Source: Ottelia alismoides
Taxonomy: Eukaryota; Streptophyta; Magnoliopsida; Alismatales; Hydrocharitaceae
Assembly (NCBI GenBank): GCA_037367405.1
Contig: JAZKJV010009782.1
Coordinates: forward strand, 124,001 to 188,000
Length of the DNA stretch: 64,000 bases
Direction of reading: 5' to 3'
The translations under genes and the position numbers were made by a program. The notes beneath the pieces are model-generated. The model worked only from the letters and a program-made list of their open reading frames with translations, was not told the DNA's origin and searched no databases. Positions 10,901 to 22,921 of the stretch are shown here, one piece after another; position 1 is the stretch's first letter; the number at the start of each line of letters is the position of its first letter.

Positions 10901-11952
10901 CGCGATCCAACGGCGGAGAAGGTTCCACTTGACGCGTGGCGCGCAGGTGACGGCCGATGACGCTTCACGTGCGGACGTCTGAGATCAGATCTCAGCTACG
11001 ATCTGACGGTGGATGGGCGCGATGATCTGACGGTCCACGTTATATCTGGAGGGGCCTCCTCGATCGAACGGCGGCGACGGCGACTGGAAGAACGCGGCGG
11101 AACCCCGGCTGGGCGAGATTCCTCGAGCTCCTCCGGCCGACTCCGGTGGCGTTTGAGCTTCAAACTCGGGCTGTGGCCTCCTCAGGCTCTCCTCTAGGCT
11201 CTGGAGTCGTCAAAAGACCACGGCGGAGACCGTGGTGCTCGCGGGGTCCGGGCGGAGCTGTACAGCTTCGTTGGGCTCCGGCGAGCTCAAAACTCGAGCT
11301 CCAGACGTTGTGCTTCAGCGTTGTCCTGCAAAAAATGGTCAAAGGGTCCAGGGTAAACTGCCTGGACCCTTGGATGGTAGCGGGAAGGCGTGGAACGAGA
11401 TGGGGATGCACGGCCGGAGGTGCACTCCGGCCGAGGTGCTTGATCGAGCGATTTAGTCGATGGAGCTTCTATTTTTTTGGGGGTTTTCGAAGATTAAGCT
11501 GACAGGAATAAGATGCGAGAAAGAAATAAGCGGGATGATGCCCTCGATGGCCTGAGCCAGAGGAAGAAGTTTACCTCGACGCCGGCGGTTGGCGGAGGTG
11601 CTGGAGTCGTCCTCGACCTCGGACGCCCTGGCTGAGAGGCTCGCGGCGAAGCTGTCACCTCCGGCGAGGCCTGGAGCGCAAGAGAGGCGGAGAGGGGTGG
11701 ACCAAGGGGACTCAACCGAGGGGAGGAAGTGAGGGGGTCATATTTGAAGAGAAGCGAGGACGTGACTTCGAGGAGGTGTCACGGGTGGAGGAAGAAGATC
11801 TGGGTGGATCTGATGGAGCGGCGATGGAGATGGATCGAAGGGGCACAACTTCCATGAAGGAAGCGGTGGCAGAGGATGAGCGGCGCGACCTGGGAAAGTC
11901 CACCAAGGTGGGCCAAAAAACCAGGCGCCCGAGCTACAGTACCCGAAGGACG

Positions 11953-11979
11953 GACTGTTGACCCGCCTGGTCAACAGTC
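11953..11979. promoter_or_regulatory. W-box dyad in LTR of element B
   Basis: A perfect inverted repeat, GACTGTTGACC and GGTCAACAGTC, is separated by 5 bp. Each arm contains TTGACC, the core bound by plant WRKY factors. It lies 7 bp from the G-box palindrome, and the pair recurs in the LTRs of A and C. WRKY binding is an inference from the motif. Confidence 0.5.
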
Positions 11980-11986
11980 GGGGGCT

Positions 11987-12014
11987 CCTGGTTGGTCCAC
12001 GTGGACCAACCAGG
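11987..12014. promoter_or_regulatory. 28-bp G-box palindrome in LTR of element B
   Basis: A perfect palindrome with half-site CCTGGTTGGTCCAC, centred on CCACGTGG. CACGTG is the plant G-box bound by bHLH and bZIP dimers. It lies about 1.16 kb from the outer LTR end in the transcription direction, so it could act as a U3 enhancer. The same palindrome is kept at 19141-19170 and 24096-24123. Confidence 0.55.
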
Positions 12015-13170
12015 GAAAAGATAAAACGAAATCTTTATTAATTCATAAAAAAAATAGAAATAGGCTGAATTAAATTATGGTTATAAAATAAAAAATGTTT
12101 AATTTTTTATGTAGTATTTTATTCTGATTTTTATTTATTTTTATGAATTATGTTTTTACAAGTTGCTTTTATACCCTTATATAGGTATATTGTCTACATA
12201 TTGAGTATTTTATTTTTATTTTTGTATTTTTAATTTATTTATTTTTGTTTATTATTTTATGAAATTACAAAATACTTATATAAACACAAATATATTTTTA
12301 TTTTAATTTTCTGATATATTTTATATATTTAGTAAAATACAAGTATGTTTTGTATAGGTATATGTATAGGTAGTATACCTATGTACCTTTTATACAAGTA
12401 TTTTTATTTTGTGATTTCTTTGCATTTTTATTCTGATTTTAATGTACATATATATTATAAGTAATATTTACAACAATATAAAATTATAAAAATGAATAAA
12501 TAATGAATAAAGAATAAGTTGAATATTTTAATCTGTACAAGGTACAATGTGGGTCCAAAACTCAACTTTCAGACCGTAGCTCCGCCAAATGCGAAACCAC
12601 CACCATTGGATAGATTATTCTATTCTATATACAATTAAAGGTGAGTAGGCTGCATTTGGAGTTTTTATTGGTGAGATACAGGTCTGGGAAGTTGGCATTC
12701 TGGATTTTTATTCAGAGCATAACTTTTTATCTGTGCATTATTTTTCTGTGAAATCAATTTTGTATTTTTATTTATTTAATTATCTACAACTTTCATGTAC
12801 AAAGTTTCTTTATTTGATGTACAAAAAGTGGAACCAAAAATAGGTCCCAAAATGAATAAAGAATGAATAGATTGTATAGGTATTTTATCTGTGTATCTGA
12901 CCTTATCTCCCCCTACTTTATTCCTTGTCGACCTATTCATCAAGATGCCTAGGTCTCGGGGGTTTTGGATCATAAAATATTTACAATATTTCATTCTTTT
13001 TCTTTTCTTTATTTATTCTATAATTTTGGCCTTAATTACAGTGATTTATACACAATCTGAATGCACATGCATGGATGCTAAGATGATGGTTTTAATGCTA
13101 TTTACAGGCATTTGCTAGGGTTTTAGGTGCCAAAATGATAGAATAAAGATGATGAAATGTGGATTCATCA

Positions 13171-14783
13171 ACCACCATCTGCGTGTCCGAAGATGGTGGT
13201 TGCTCTGGATGGTACTGCAGCAGGGGGACCGACTCTGCCTGAATATGGTTTACCTGACGGTATGAGGCAGAGGCCTGGTTGGGGTTGCTGTTGGATGCAA
13301 CCTGTGACCTGGGAGGCTGTTGGGAGTGAGATTGGGCCTCCTGAATGCACAACATTTGAGTTTTGAGGTCACTCATGGTTTTGGCAATCTGGTCCATCTG
13401 GGCCATGCCTTGATTTTGTTTCTTCTCAAGGATCTCCATGCGGTCCAGCTTTTCACTGATGATGCCCATGTCGGCTGCGGCTGATTCGGCTTGGGCTGCG
13501 GCTACCGACACTGTGTTGGGACCGGCATCGATGCGAGCGATCCTCTGAAATGATCCCGCTCCTTGCGGGGGCTTCTGCTGTGTATAGACTCGGGCCTGGG
13601 TCATCACTGTGGAGTTTTCTGCCATGCCTTCGTAGATGGCCCAGACGTCGTCCTCTCCCTTGGAGAAATAAGACCCACCGCAAGAGGCGTTCACTAGCCC
13701 CTGCAGCTCCGGTGTCAGCCCGCAAAAGAAACTCTGAACGAGATTGGGCTTGGAGATATCATGGTGGGGACACCGGTCGATGAGCTCTCTGAATCGATCC
13801 CAGGCTTCATGGAATTGTTCGTTTGGGATCATGACGAAGTTGCTTATCATTGCTCTTGCTGCGTTGGTCCGGCCGAGAGGATAGTACTTCTTCAGGAATA
13901 CGGTCCGGAGATCTGCCCATGTGTCGACGAAACGCCCAAGATGTTTGAGCCAATAGGCGGCTCTGTCAACCAAAGAGAATGGAAAGGCGATCATCTTGAT
14001 TGTGTCCTCGGTCGTCAACCGATCATGGATGGTGCTGCAAATCATCTCGAATTCTTGGAGGTGGAGGTGCGGCTCTTCGGTCGGCAACCCATGGAATTTG
14101 GGTAGCAGCTGGATAGTGTGGGGCCGAAGCTCGAAATCTCCGTGGATGGGTGGGAGTCGAATCCATCGGTGAGTGAGGGAGGCAGCTGGGTTGTGCAATT
14201 CCCTCATGATAGTCTGTGGCGGTCTCTCGCCGCCTGGATTGTCTCCTCCTGCGTCTGGTCCTCCTCCTCCTCCACCAGCACGGTCTTCTCTCATCTGCGC
14301 TATCTCACGCATCAGATCACCCATAAATGTCCCCTGGTCTCGGATCTGTCTCTGCATGGTTTCCAGGGATGCTAACAACGAATTGTTGATGGCCGCCTGA
14401 TCAAATACGAATGGAGGGTGATCATGGTCATCTGGGTGATCGCCTCTGTCTGACATGACTGGATCTTCTGTAAAAGCAAAAGAGGCCATCTCAGGTGCTG
14501 TAGAATGATCTGAACTCTGTGATGCACTGAAATCTGAAATAATTGGACTGAGAGAAGGAGAATGGGAAGAATGGTCGAGGGGGAAAAGGGCGGATGTATA
14601 CTCAGGCTCGGAGAGCGGACTCTCCGAGGTAGTCCTAGATGAATAAGGAGGAGTGCGGGATAGCGGTGCCGACAGGGTCGGCCTAAGAGATCTCCGTCCC
14701 ATCATCTTGATTATTAAGAAGAGTAGAGGAAAGGCAAGAGAAGAAGAAGAAGAGTAAGAGTAAGATGCAGCAAAATTGCGCAC
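13171..14783 (-). pseudogene. Gag fragment of element A, cut by insertion of element B
   Basis: About 537 codons remain open and match the N-terminal part of the gag-pol of B, including the FHGLPTEEPHLHL motif and the Gag core. The frame then runs into the LTR of B and ends 24 codons later at 13098, after a short tail without homology to Gag. In the gag of B the matching position continues with VYQPEQPL, which confirms that A was intact before the insertion. A has a few in-frame indels relative to B, for example in the N-terminal YSSSS stretch. Protease, RT and integrase of this copy are not in the window. Confidence 0.88.
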
Positions 14784-16474
14784 AATTGTGCTGTGTTTTT
14801 GATCTTGACCTAAACAAATCTAGTAACTGAACGCAAAGCAAGGGTAAGTTCACCAACTCAACACATGAAGCCGTGAAGGTTCGGCTTTTATCTTTTCAGT
14901 TTTAACTTGATTCAGATATTTATCTTTTAACGAGTCCTTAGAACGCTACGCCTATAGGAGAGAGAGTACTGCCGGAAAAGTATCCCGTACTTGTCCTCCT
15001 CCTGTGTAACCTGTAGCTTGTGCAGTTGAGGTCCTTGTAACCCTTCCTGGATCCCTACTCAGCCAAAGAATAAGAGAGGAAGCCAATAGGCGAAACCGAT
15101 ACTTCGGAACTCGCTCGCAACGGAATCACCCGTGAGCGTGCAAGAACCTACTCGGACGCAAGACGATGAGACAGACACCCCCGTGAAGGCGTGGCCTATG
15201 CTCGATACTTCGGACAAGGTCGATGCTCTCACAATAGAGAGTCACCAATGTTGACCAAGCCCTACTCGTCTACGTACGATAGAAGCGCCAATACTTCGGA
15301 AATCCAGGCGATACACAAGGCAGCCACAAGCTGGGTTTTTGGCTCTAATCCTTACGAAGCGCTCACCTCACTTGGAAGGAGACCTTCCCATGCAACCTGA
15401 ATACAAGTGAGGGTATTACTCACCCCAAGCAATGAATCCAATTACCTTTTTTATTTTGGTCAAGTTTTCTTTAGCAGTCCCTTTTTTAATTTTTTTGGTG
15501 TTATCGCTTCTTTTGAGTCAATTCAAATAAGCGCCTAACGGTTTTGTATTTTCTTTTTGGTCCTACTTTGTCCAAAAACAGAGGGAGAAAAGAGTCGGAA
15601 AAGCCGTGCAAGTCGACACAAAGATGGAGATCTCACCTTTGTGCCTAAATGATGCGTGCAAAGTAAGAAGACTTACAGTGAATCCCAGCTCTCTCCATGC
15701 GGGATGCAAAGCAGAAATTTATAAACCTAAACTACATGCCGGTATGCACACGGAAATCGTCCTAGATTAGGCAACTGCTAGCGTGAAGAACCACAAGTTA
15801 TCTAATAACTTCTAATCCGAGTGTCCGGTCTTGGCTCACCCCTCCTCTGCCCAACACATTTGGAGTAGGAGAAAGCGCTTGTTCGGGTGTGAGCTCGCGG
15901 CGCGTGGATTTGGAAGCTACTCGCTAACTGTTTAATTAGTCTAAGTCCAAAACGTAACTATAGGAGCATGCAAAGATAATTAAGTGTTTGGACCTATTCT
16001 ACTCGAGTCAAGCAGGACCTAAATCTAGGAGCTCAATCCACAAAAGAAAATGAAAAATAAACACAAAACCGGAAAATGACAGCGATGAAAACGCGGCAAA
16101 ACTGCGGTGAGCCCCCGGGTGAACAAACACCCGGCAGTTGGGCCCGATAGTGTCCAAGTCCAAAGTACCTGTATTATTACAAATTAATGGTCTCTCTCTC
16201 TCTCACAAAAATAAATGCAAGCTAGTCTACCACTCAATCTCACTCCTCCTGCTCTCTACTGCCGGCTTGGCTAAAGAATAGCCGGCTCCGCGTCCCAAGG
16301 TTGCTTCGGGTCACCTAGGCGATCCGCCTTGCTCCGCGGTCCCTCGCAAGAAGACAAGAAAAGAGAATGGTCAGAAAGCTCAATCAAAATATACTAAGAG
16401 TGTAAGAGAGGTAAATGCAGCTATGGTAAACAATCAACACACAATCAATAAAGAAATAAACTACTCGCTGTTGC
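14784..16474 (-). other. Element A untranslated leader
   Basis: Counterpart of 7626-9320 in element B, with small indels and substitutions, for example in the CT-rich patch near 16190. It lies between the PBS and gag. No gene is seen in it. Confidence 0.7.
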
Positions 16475-16492
16475 TCCCCGGCAACGGCGCCA
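16475..16492 (-). promoter_or_regulatory. Primer binding site, tRNA-Asp type (element A)
   Basis: The minus strand reads TGGCGCCGTTGCCGGGGA, identical to the PBS of element B, two bases inside the LTR end at 16495. Confidence 0.92.
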
Positions 16493-19108
16493 TTTGATAA
16501 CCCCGGAATTCGATGCGGTTATGTCGACTCACAAGGCGAGTCAACAGTCGGTGTTTGACCACACGAATCCCGAAATTAATCAACAATTAACCCACACTAA
16601 GATCAACAAATTAGAAACAATGTGGAGTTAAAATTTATTTTTAACTCTGCACAAAAGATGTAAAGGGCAAGTATGCAGAGAGTTCGAACACAGGGAGCAA
16701 ACAGGGTAATCCAAGCAAATGAATGCACAAGTGTGTGAGTGTGTGATGTGTCTACACTAAGCAAGCAAGCAAGTGAATTTTTGTGGGTTTTTAATTTTTT
16801 AATTTTTTTATTTGATTTTTATTTAATTTTTAATTTTGTATTTTTATTTTTGATTTTCTGATTTTTATATTTTATGTTTTATATATTTTTTTTTTCTTTT
16901 TTCAAATATTGGAAAACAAGGGGATATAATACAAGGCAAGCTAAGATATTTATAAAAATGCACAAAAATGCTCAAAAATTCAGAAAATAAATGTTTTTGG
17001 TATTTTTAAGGTTTTTTACTGTTTTTGTGATTTTTGGGGGTTTTTCAAGATGTTTTTGATATTTTTAATTACTGAAATGGGAGAAAACAGTGGAAATGAG
17101 GCTGGCTGGGAATAAAATGTAATTTAAAAATACCAACCAGTAGCAAAAATATTTCACACTATTTTTCTAATAAAGGGAATAAAATAAGGAATAAACAGAA
17201 GTTGAGTTTGCTATTTTTGGGTTTTTCTACTATTTTTTATATTTTTTGAAGTTTTTGAGTGTTTTTCAATTTTTAGTGTTTTTCTTTTGATATTTTTTAG
17301 TGGTTTTTGGACTGACACTAAAATAGGATAAGATAGACACTAGGTGATTTTTTTGGAATTTTTAGAGGTGATTTGATATTTTTTTGGTATTTTCTAAGGT
17401 AGACAGTACACAAAAAAGGAGTTTTTGATTTTTAATAAATATTTAAAAGTAATAAAATTAAAAACTAACAATAGGGCGTTAAAGTATATGTATCCAGTAG
17501 CTTAACCCTATTTTTGTGGAATTTTTGGAGTTAAAATGATATTTTAATTAATTAGAACAAGACTCCAATCATCAAACAGTGCTGGCAAGGGCATACATGC
17601 AAATAGTAAAACATCCAGGGGCACGTACGCAATTTTTCCACAAAATATTACTCTGAAACTTGCATTTTAAGGATTAAACACAAATATCCAAACCCGCAAG
17701 GGTATATGTGCAATTTACCCACAGGACGCGTGACTTGCACGCGCCTGGGAGGGGTATTTTTGCAATATTACAAAGCTCAGGGGGTTCGATGCAATTTCTC
17801 CAAAATATTACAACTTGACATAAATGTTCATGGACTTAAACGAAATACACAAACAACCGGGGGTATCCTTGCAAAATGCCCACCCCCTCACGTGTACAGG
17901 TCACGTGAGGTGACGTGGCAAAGGACCCACATGCAAATATCGAAAGTACGGGGGTGTTTGTGCAAATATTACAACACTTTTACACTACAGCCAAAAGTTT
18001 AAATATTAAAAAGTAAATACAAAAAGTGCGAGGGTTGGGGTGCAAAATACCCTCGACGCGCGATCGAACGGCGGAGAAGAAGCCACTTGACGCGTGGCAC
18101 GATCTGGACGGCCGATGACGCTTCGCCGTGGACGTCTGAGATTAGATCTCGGGCGAGATCGACGGTGGCTGAGTGCTGATGATCGGACGGCCCACGTTCT
18201 ATCTGGAAGGTCTCCTCGATCGGACGGCGGTGGAGGCAGCTGGAAGAACGAGGCGGAGCTCCGACTGGGCGAAGTTCGTCGCGCTCCTCCGGCTAGCTCT
18301 GATGGCTGTTGAGCTCCAAAATGGACGAGGAGCCTCCTGCAGGTCTTCTCTAACGATCAGAGGCGTCAAAAAGCCTCGGCGTCGGCCGAGGTGCTCAGGC
18401 GAAGGTGGCGGAGCTGGGAGGTCCAGCCACGCTCCGGCGAGCGTCAAAACTCGCCTCCAGGTACGTTGACTGTGCTTTGACCTGCAAAACAAGGTGAGAG
18501 GGTCCAGGGCAAGTTGCCTGGACCCCGCGGTGGCGAAGAAGTGGCGCGGAATGAAGGGGTGGAGTTCGGCCGGAGTTGCGCTCCGGCGAGGATGGTGGAT
18601 CGGGCGCGATAGGCGATGGAACTTCGATTTTTTTGGGGGTTTTTAAAGCTTATGCTAACAGGAACTAAATGCGATAAAGAGGTAGCGGGGGGACTGCCCT
18701 CGATGGCCGGAGCCAGAGGATGAAGGGTACCTCGACCGCCGGAGTTGCGGGAGGTGGTGGAGACGCCTCCGACTTCGCGCGCCTTGGCTGAAGGGCTGGC
18801 GGTGGAGCTGTCACCTCCACGGAGCTCAGGAGCACGGGAATGGCGCTGAAGGGTGGACCGAAGGTGTTCAACCGGAGGGAGGAAGAGGTGGGTCTGGTTA
18901 AGTAGATGGTGGAGTGCGTGACTTCGAGGGAAGATCACGAGCGAATCGAGCAGATCTGGGGAGATCTGAGGAGATGGCGATGGCGGTGATGGATCGAGGA
19001 GGAGATTTCGTGAAGGAGGCGGCCGCAGAGGATGAGCGGCGTGGCCTCGAAAAAGGCGCGAAGACAGGGGGAAAACGACGCGCGCCACGGGCTGAGAAGA
19101 AGAGGACA

Positions 19109-19134
19109 GACTGTTGACCCGCCGGTCAACAGTC
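19109..19134. promoter_or_regulatory. W-box dyad in LTR of element A
   Basis: GACTGTTGACC and GGTCAACAGTC separated by 4 bp: the same arms as in element B with a spacer one base shorter. Each arm holds a TTGACC core. Confidence 0.5.
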
Positions 19135-19140
19135 GCAAGC

Positions 19141-19170
19141 TCCTGGTTGGTCCACGTGGACCAACCAGGA
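19141..19170. promoter_or_regulatory. G-box palindrome in LTR of element A
   Basis: A perfect palindrome of 30 bp centred on CCACGTGG (half-site TCCTGGTTGGTCCAC), equivalent to 11987-12014 in element B. Confidence 0.55.
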
Positions 19171-20351
19171 GAAAGAGAATAAAAAATGTTTTATTAATTC
19201 ATTTAAAAATAGAAATAAGTCGAATTAAATTAAAGTTATAAAATGAAAATTATTTGTTATTTTATGTAGTATTTTATTATGATTTTTATTTATTTTTATG
19301 ATACATATTTCTACAAGTTCACTTTTTAGCCTTATATAGGTATATTACCTATGTATTTTAATACTTTTATTTTTATTTTGTATTTTTACTTTATTTGTTT
19401 TATGTTTATTATTTTCTAAAATTACAAGATGCTTTTATATACATAAAAATATTTTTATTTTATTTTTCTGATATGTTTTGTGTATTTAATAAAATATAAA
19501 AGTGTTTTATACAGGTATAAGTATATGTAATGTATCTATGTACTCTATTATACCAGTATTTTTTTTATTTTGTATTTTATTTAGGTTTTTATTTTTATTT
19601 TAATGCACATAATTATTATAAGTATTATTTACAACATTATAAAAATGAATAAATAATGAATAAATAATAAATTGAATATTTTAATATGTACAAGTATACA
19701 ATGAGGGTCCAAAACTCAACTTTCAAACCGTAGCTCCGCCAAATGCGAAACCACCACCATTAAATAGATTATTTTATTCTATATACAATTAAAGGTGAGT
19801 AGGCTGCATTTGGAATTTTTATTTGTGAGATACGGGTCTGGGAAGTTGGGATTTTGGATTCTTATTCAGACCATAACTTTTTATCTGTACATTATTTTTC
19901 TGTGAAGTCAATTTTGTATTTTTCTTTATAAAATTATCTACAACTTTCATGTACAAAGTTTCTTTATTTGATGTACAAAAAGTGGAACCAAAAATAGGTC
20001 CCAAAATGAATAAAGAATGAATAGATTGTATAGGTATTTACACTGTATTTCTGACCCTATCTCCCCCTACTTTATTCCTTGTCGACCTATTCATCGAGAT
20101 GCCTAGGTCTCGGGGGTTTTGGGTCATAAAATATTTACAATATTTTATTCTTTTTCTTTTCTTTATTTATTCTATAATTTTGGCTTTAATTACAGTGATT
20201 TAGACACAATCTGAATGCACATGCATGGAAGCTAAGATGATGGTTTTAATGCTATTTACGGGCATTTGCTAGGGTTTTTGGTGCCAAAATGATAGAATAA
20301 AGATGATGAAATGTGGATTCATCATCTAACCATTTCTCGTGTTTGCCTTGC

Positions 20352-20965
20352 TTAGGACGTACTTTGTCCTACGTATAGGAGGGGTAGACAAGTTGAGTGT
20401 TCATTCTTCGTTCCGTGTCATCCCTCATGTTGTTGCCTATACTTAGCGCGTCTTTTACCCTAAGTATAGGGGGAGCGATGTGTACATTTTCATGATCTCT
20501 TCATCCATTGTCAGATATCTTTTCTTCTTTTCTTCTTTTCTTCTTTTCCATTTCTATCTTCTGTATCTATCAAAAAGGTGCCGCCCTTGTAGACAGTTTT
20601 CCATACTTAGGACGTACTTTGTCCTAAGTATAGGGGGGCGTGCACCTCGAGTTTCTCTTCTTTTCGATCCTCTCCATTGTCTCCTCTTTTTGTCTATACT
20701 TAGGGATATTTTACCCTAAGTATAGGGGGAGACAATCTGAGTATGATCTGTTCATTCCCACCCTTGACCCTCCCTGCATTATGTACAGTCTGCTATACTT
20801 AGGATTATTTGATCCTAAGTATAGAGGGGACGGTCGACTTCTCATTCATTGATTTATTGATTCATTCCTTTATTCTTTAGACTTGTCTGTACTTAGTACG
20901 AGTTATGTCTTCTCTTTTCTCTCCGATCTATGAGGACATAGCTCAAGCTAAGTATAGGGGGGTCG
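20352..20965 (+). repeat. Array of six PPT-like hairpins in element C
   Basis: Hairpins with arms CTATACTTAGG / CCTAAGTATAG or variants lie at about 20352-20381, 20437-20469, 20602-20632, 20694-20725, 20793-20824 and 20888-20958. Loops are 6-13 bp except in the last, which is long and has inner pairing. Most end in TAAGTATAGGGGG, matching the polypurine tract at 22922-22935. Four correspond to the hairpins of element B and two are extra upstream copies. Confidence 0.82.
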
Positions 20966-22921
20966 TATATACTGTGTATATACTTTAGCCATAACTCGTA
21001 CTTTCGTATTTTCTTAATAATATGGCTAATAATTCTTTAAAATTCATTAAAATCCTTAATAAAAGATGTTATCATTCCTCAAATTCTTTTGTATATTTAC
21101 TGATTAATAAATCAGGTAAAAATGTTTTTTTTTGCAAAATGTTTGAAAAATAGTTTGAAAATCTTTGTGAACATTTATTGAAAACTATTTTGAAAATATT
21201 TTGTTACATGTTTTCAACCTGTGTAAAAAAGTGTGGTTTGTAAAAGTTATTTTCTTTGTGTGAAATAAAATGTTTGAAAAATGATTTGCAAATGGTTTGA
21301 AAAATGGTTGCAAAAATATTTGAAAAACCTATATATACTGTTTTGAAAACCTTTGCAAAATGATTTTTAAATGTGTGTACTTGTTTGTAAAATGTTTGTA
21401 AAAAAATTATTTTGGACTATAGTTTTCAAAAATTGTGTGAAAAGCTTGTGTCAAATAAGTTTGAGGAATACATACATCACACCAGAATCCACTATATATA
21501 TGTATAAAATTGATCACTTACCCTTGTAAATTCTTAAAAGCTACTTCTTGTATATATAAGAAGCACTCCCGTGTACATATTTTTCACCTAGTTTTTAGCC
21601 AAAACTTTTTGTTCTCAAAAATCCCAAAAACATTTGCAAAATTAAAATCCAAAAACATTTGAAAAACCTTTTTGAAAAACACAAAAAATGCATCTGCATA
21701 TGCATCATGCATCATCTTTTCAAAAATCCATAAAAAGTTCAAAACCTTTGAAAATTGCATTACAAAAATATTTCAAGCATTGCATTGCATGGCATAAGCA
21801 TTTTTCGGATTGAGTTTGATAGTTGAACAAGTCTAAGTAAAATCCGAAGATTGGAGCTTGATTGGACCTTAAAATCTACCTAATAACAGGAACCTTATAG
21901 GGACTGGGTTTGAGGTACTTCAGGTCTAGTTGACTTAATTCTTTGAGGATCACGGGACTTAGTTCAATGGATTCTTGACTGTCTAAGTAGAGTATTTCAG
22001 AGCACACGCACGACTCTTGTTGATAATGACCTAACTTGGACACCTGCACCTTTCACATGGCTCAACTCAGTTGGAGTGGTGAGGGGATTGGATTTGCCGG
22101 TATGAGACGCACACAAGTGGAAACATTTGTCCTCCTCTAGGGAGGGAAGTGCAACCCGTCCAGTGATTAGGAAGTCTAAAGACAGGAGGCTGTGGGTTGC
22201 GATAAAGCTTCAAAAGAGGGATAGCCTACTGTCTCAAGAGGAAAAACTCCCTATGTAAATGCTGTTGTATATAGTATTTCAAAAAAAAAGAAAAAAAAAG
22301 AAAAAAAAGTTCAGGCATGTACAAAAATAAAAAGCCTGCAAAGTATGTACAAAGTCAATAAGCAAGCTTGAGTTCCAAAGTCAAATATTTGAGCCTGCAG
22401 CAGGATGACTTGACTACACTGGTCTTGCATCCCGGGATAGGTAGCTACACTGGCTACCGTCCATTCTTCTCTTCACCCCCTCCTCTTGAGCTGGTTGCCA
22501 CTTGAACTTAGAAGGGAATACCCGCTCCTCGAGGATGGAGTTGTTGGATTGGGGAATCATTGGGTTGTCGTACTGGAGAAGTCAGTTTCTTTGTCATTCT
22601 AGTTGGGGAGAGCCACCATCACTTACACTGTACAAGTCAGATTCATAGTCGTAAGAGTTTGCGTATGAGTTGAAATATTTCTGACCTGGCTATTGAGGAG
22701 ACTTGGACAGAGTTTTGGGATTCTCAGGGACTGTTGGATTTCAAACACGGCTCTCACTAAGGTTCCGCCCGCACTAAAATTCCAAAGGTCCGACTTAAGC
22801 TCCAAACTTTGATTTTGTGAAGACAAGTTTGATAATCAGATAAAATCCAAGTTCTTCTTTTTCTTTTCTTTCTTTTCTTTTGCACTTATTTCATAAGTGT
22901 TTGCTAGGGACTAGCAAAGGT
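20966..22921 (+). other. Element C noncoding tail between hairpins and PPT
   Basis: AT-rich sequence with many TTTGAAAA/TTTGCAAAA words (21100-21450), a poly-purine AAAAGAAAAAAA run near 22277-22310, and a CTTTTTC-type pyrimidine run at 22857-22885. No supported coding region is present. The part up to about 21240 matches 1-300 in element B in inverted orientation. Confidence 0.7.

Larger units (their letters stand above)
1..13170 (-). mobile_element. Element B: Athila-type Ty3/gypsy LTR retrotransposon, 3' end outside window
   Basis: Read on the minus strand it shows, in order, a 5' LTR (13170-9341), a two-base gap, a PBS matching the tRNA-Asp 3' end (9338-9321), a leader, one long gag-pol frame (7625-798), and a noncoding tail that leaves the window at position 1. 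The LTR ends are TG...CA (TGATGAATCC...GGCTAAATCA). The bases just right of the LTR, ACCAC (13171-13175), continue directly into the gag of element A, so B inserted into A and ACCAC is the expected 5-bp target duplication. Lineage rests on the Asp PBS, the gag motif FHGLPTEEPHLHL and the RT motif FMDDFSVYG. Using the length of the C tail as a guide, the complete element would be roughly 18-19 kb (inference). Confidence 0.9.
9341..13170 (-). repeat. 5' LTR of element B (3830 bp)
   Basis: On the minus strand the LTR runs TGATGAATCC...GGCTAAATCA and is bounded by the PBS on one side and the gag of element A on the other. It has the same length as the LTR of element A (16495-20324) and aligns with it nearly throughout, except near the PBS-proximal end. 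Composition is zoned: AT-rich 12015-13170, GC-rich about 10900-12000, and AT-rich 9600-10450. The GC-rich zone holds two palindromes, annotated separately. At 3.83 kb it is long for this lineage. Confidence 0.9.
13171..20324 (-). mobile_element. Element A: Athila-type LTR retrotransposon, interrupted by element B
   Basis: Minus-strand order: 5' LTR (20324-16495), PBS (16492-16475), leader, then the first 1.6 kb of gag, cut at 13171 exactly where the LTR of B begins. The gag and leader are very close to those of B, so the family has inserted into itself. The rest of A should lie left of the window, beyond the 3' LTR of B. A is inserted in element C; TCTAA (20325-20329) next to its outer end is the expected target duplication, but the partner is outside the window. 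Confidence 0.85.
16495..20324 (-). repeat. 5' LTR of element A (3830 bp)
   Basis: Bounded by TGATGAATCC (minus strand, outer end at 20324) and GGGGTTATCA (inner end at 16495). It matches the LTR of B over most of its length, but the last roughly 100 bp next to the PBS differ clearly (GGGGTTATCA against GGCTAAATCA). The two elements are therefore sister copies with diverged U5 ends, not products of one transcript. The GC-rich zone is at about 18050-19170 and carries the conserved palindromes. Confidence 0.9.

Noticed and set aside
9341..13170. Reading LTR B as the 3' LTR of element A, making A a short internally deleted element
   Set aside because: There is no PPT before 13170, the cut falls in mid-gag with ACCAC continuing the gag sequence, and B has its own PBS and gag-pol directly following this LTR. 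Insertion explains all of this.
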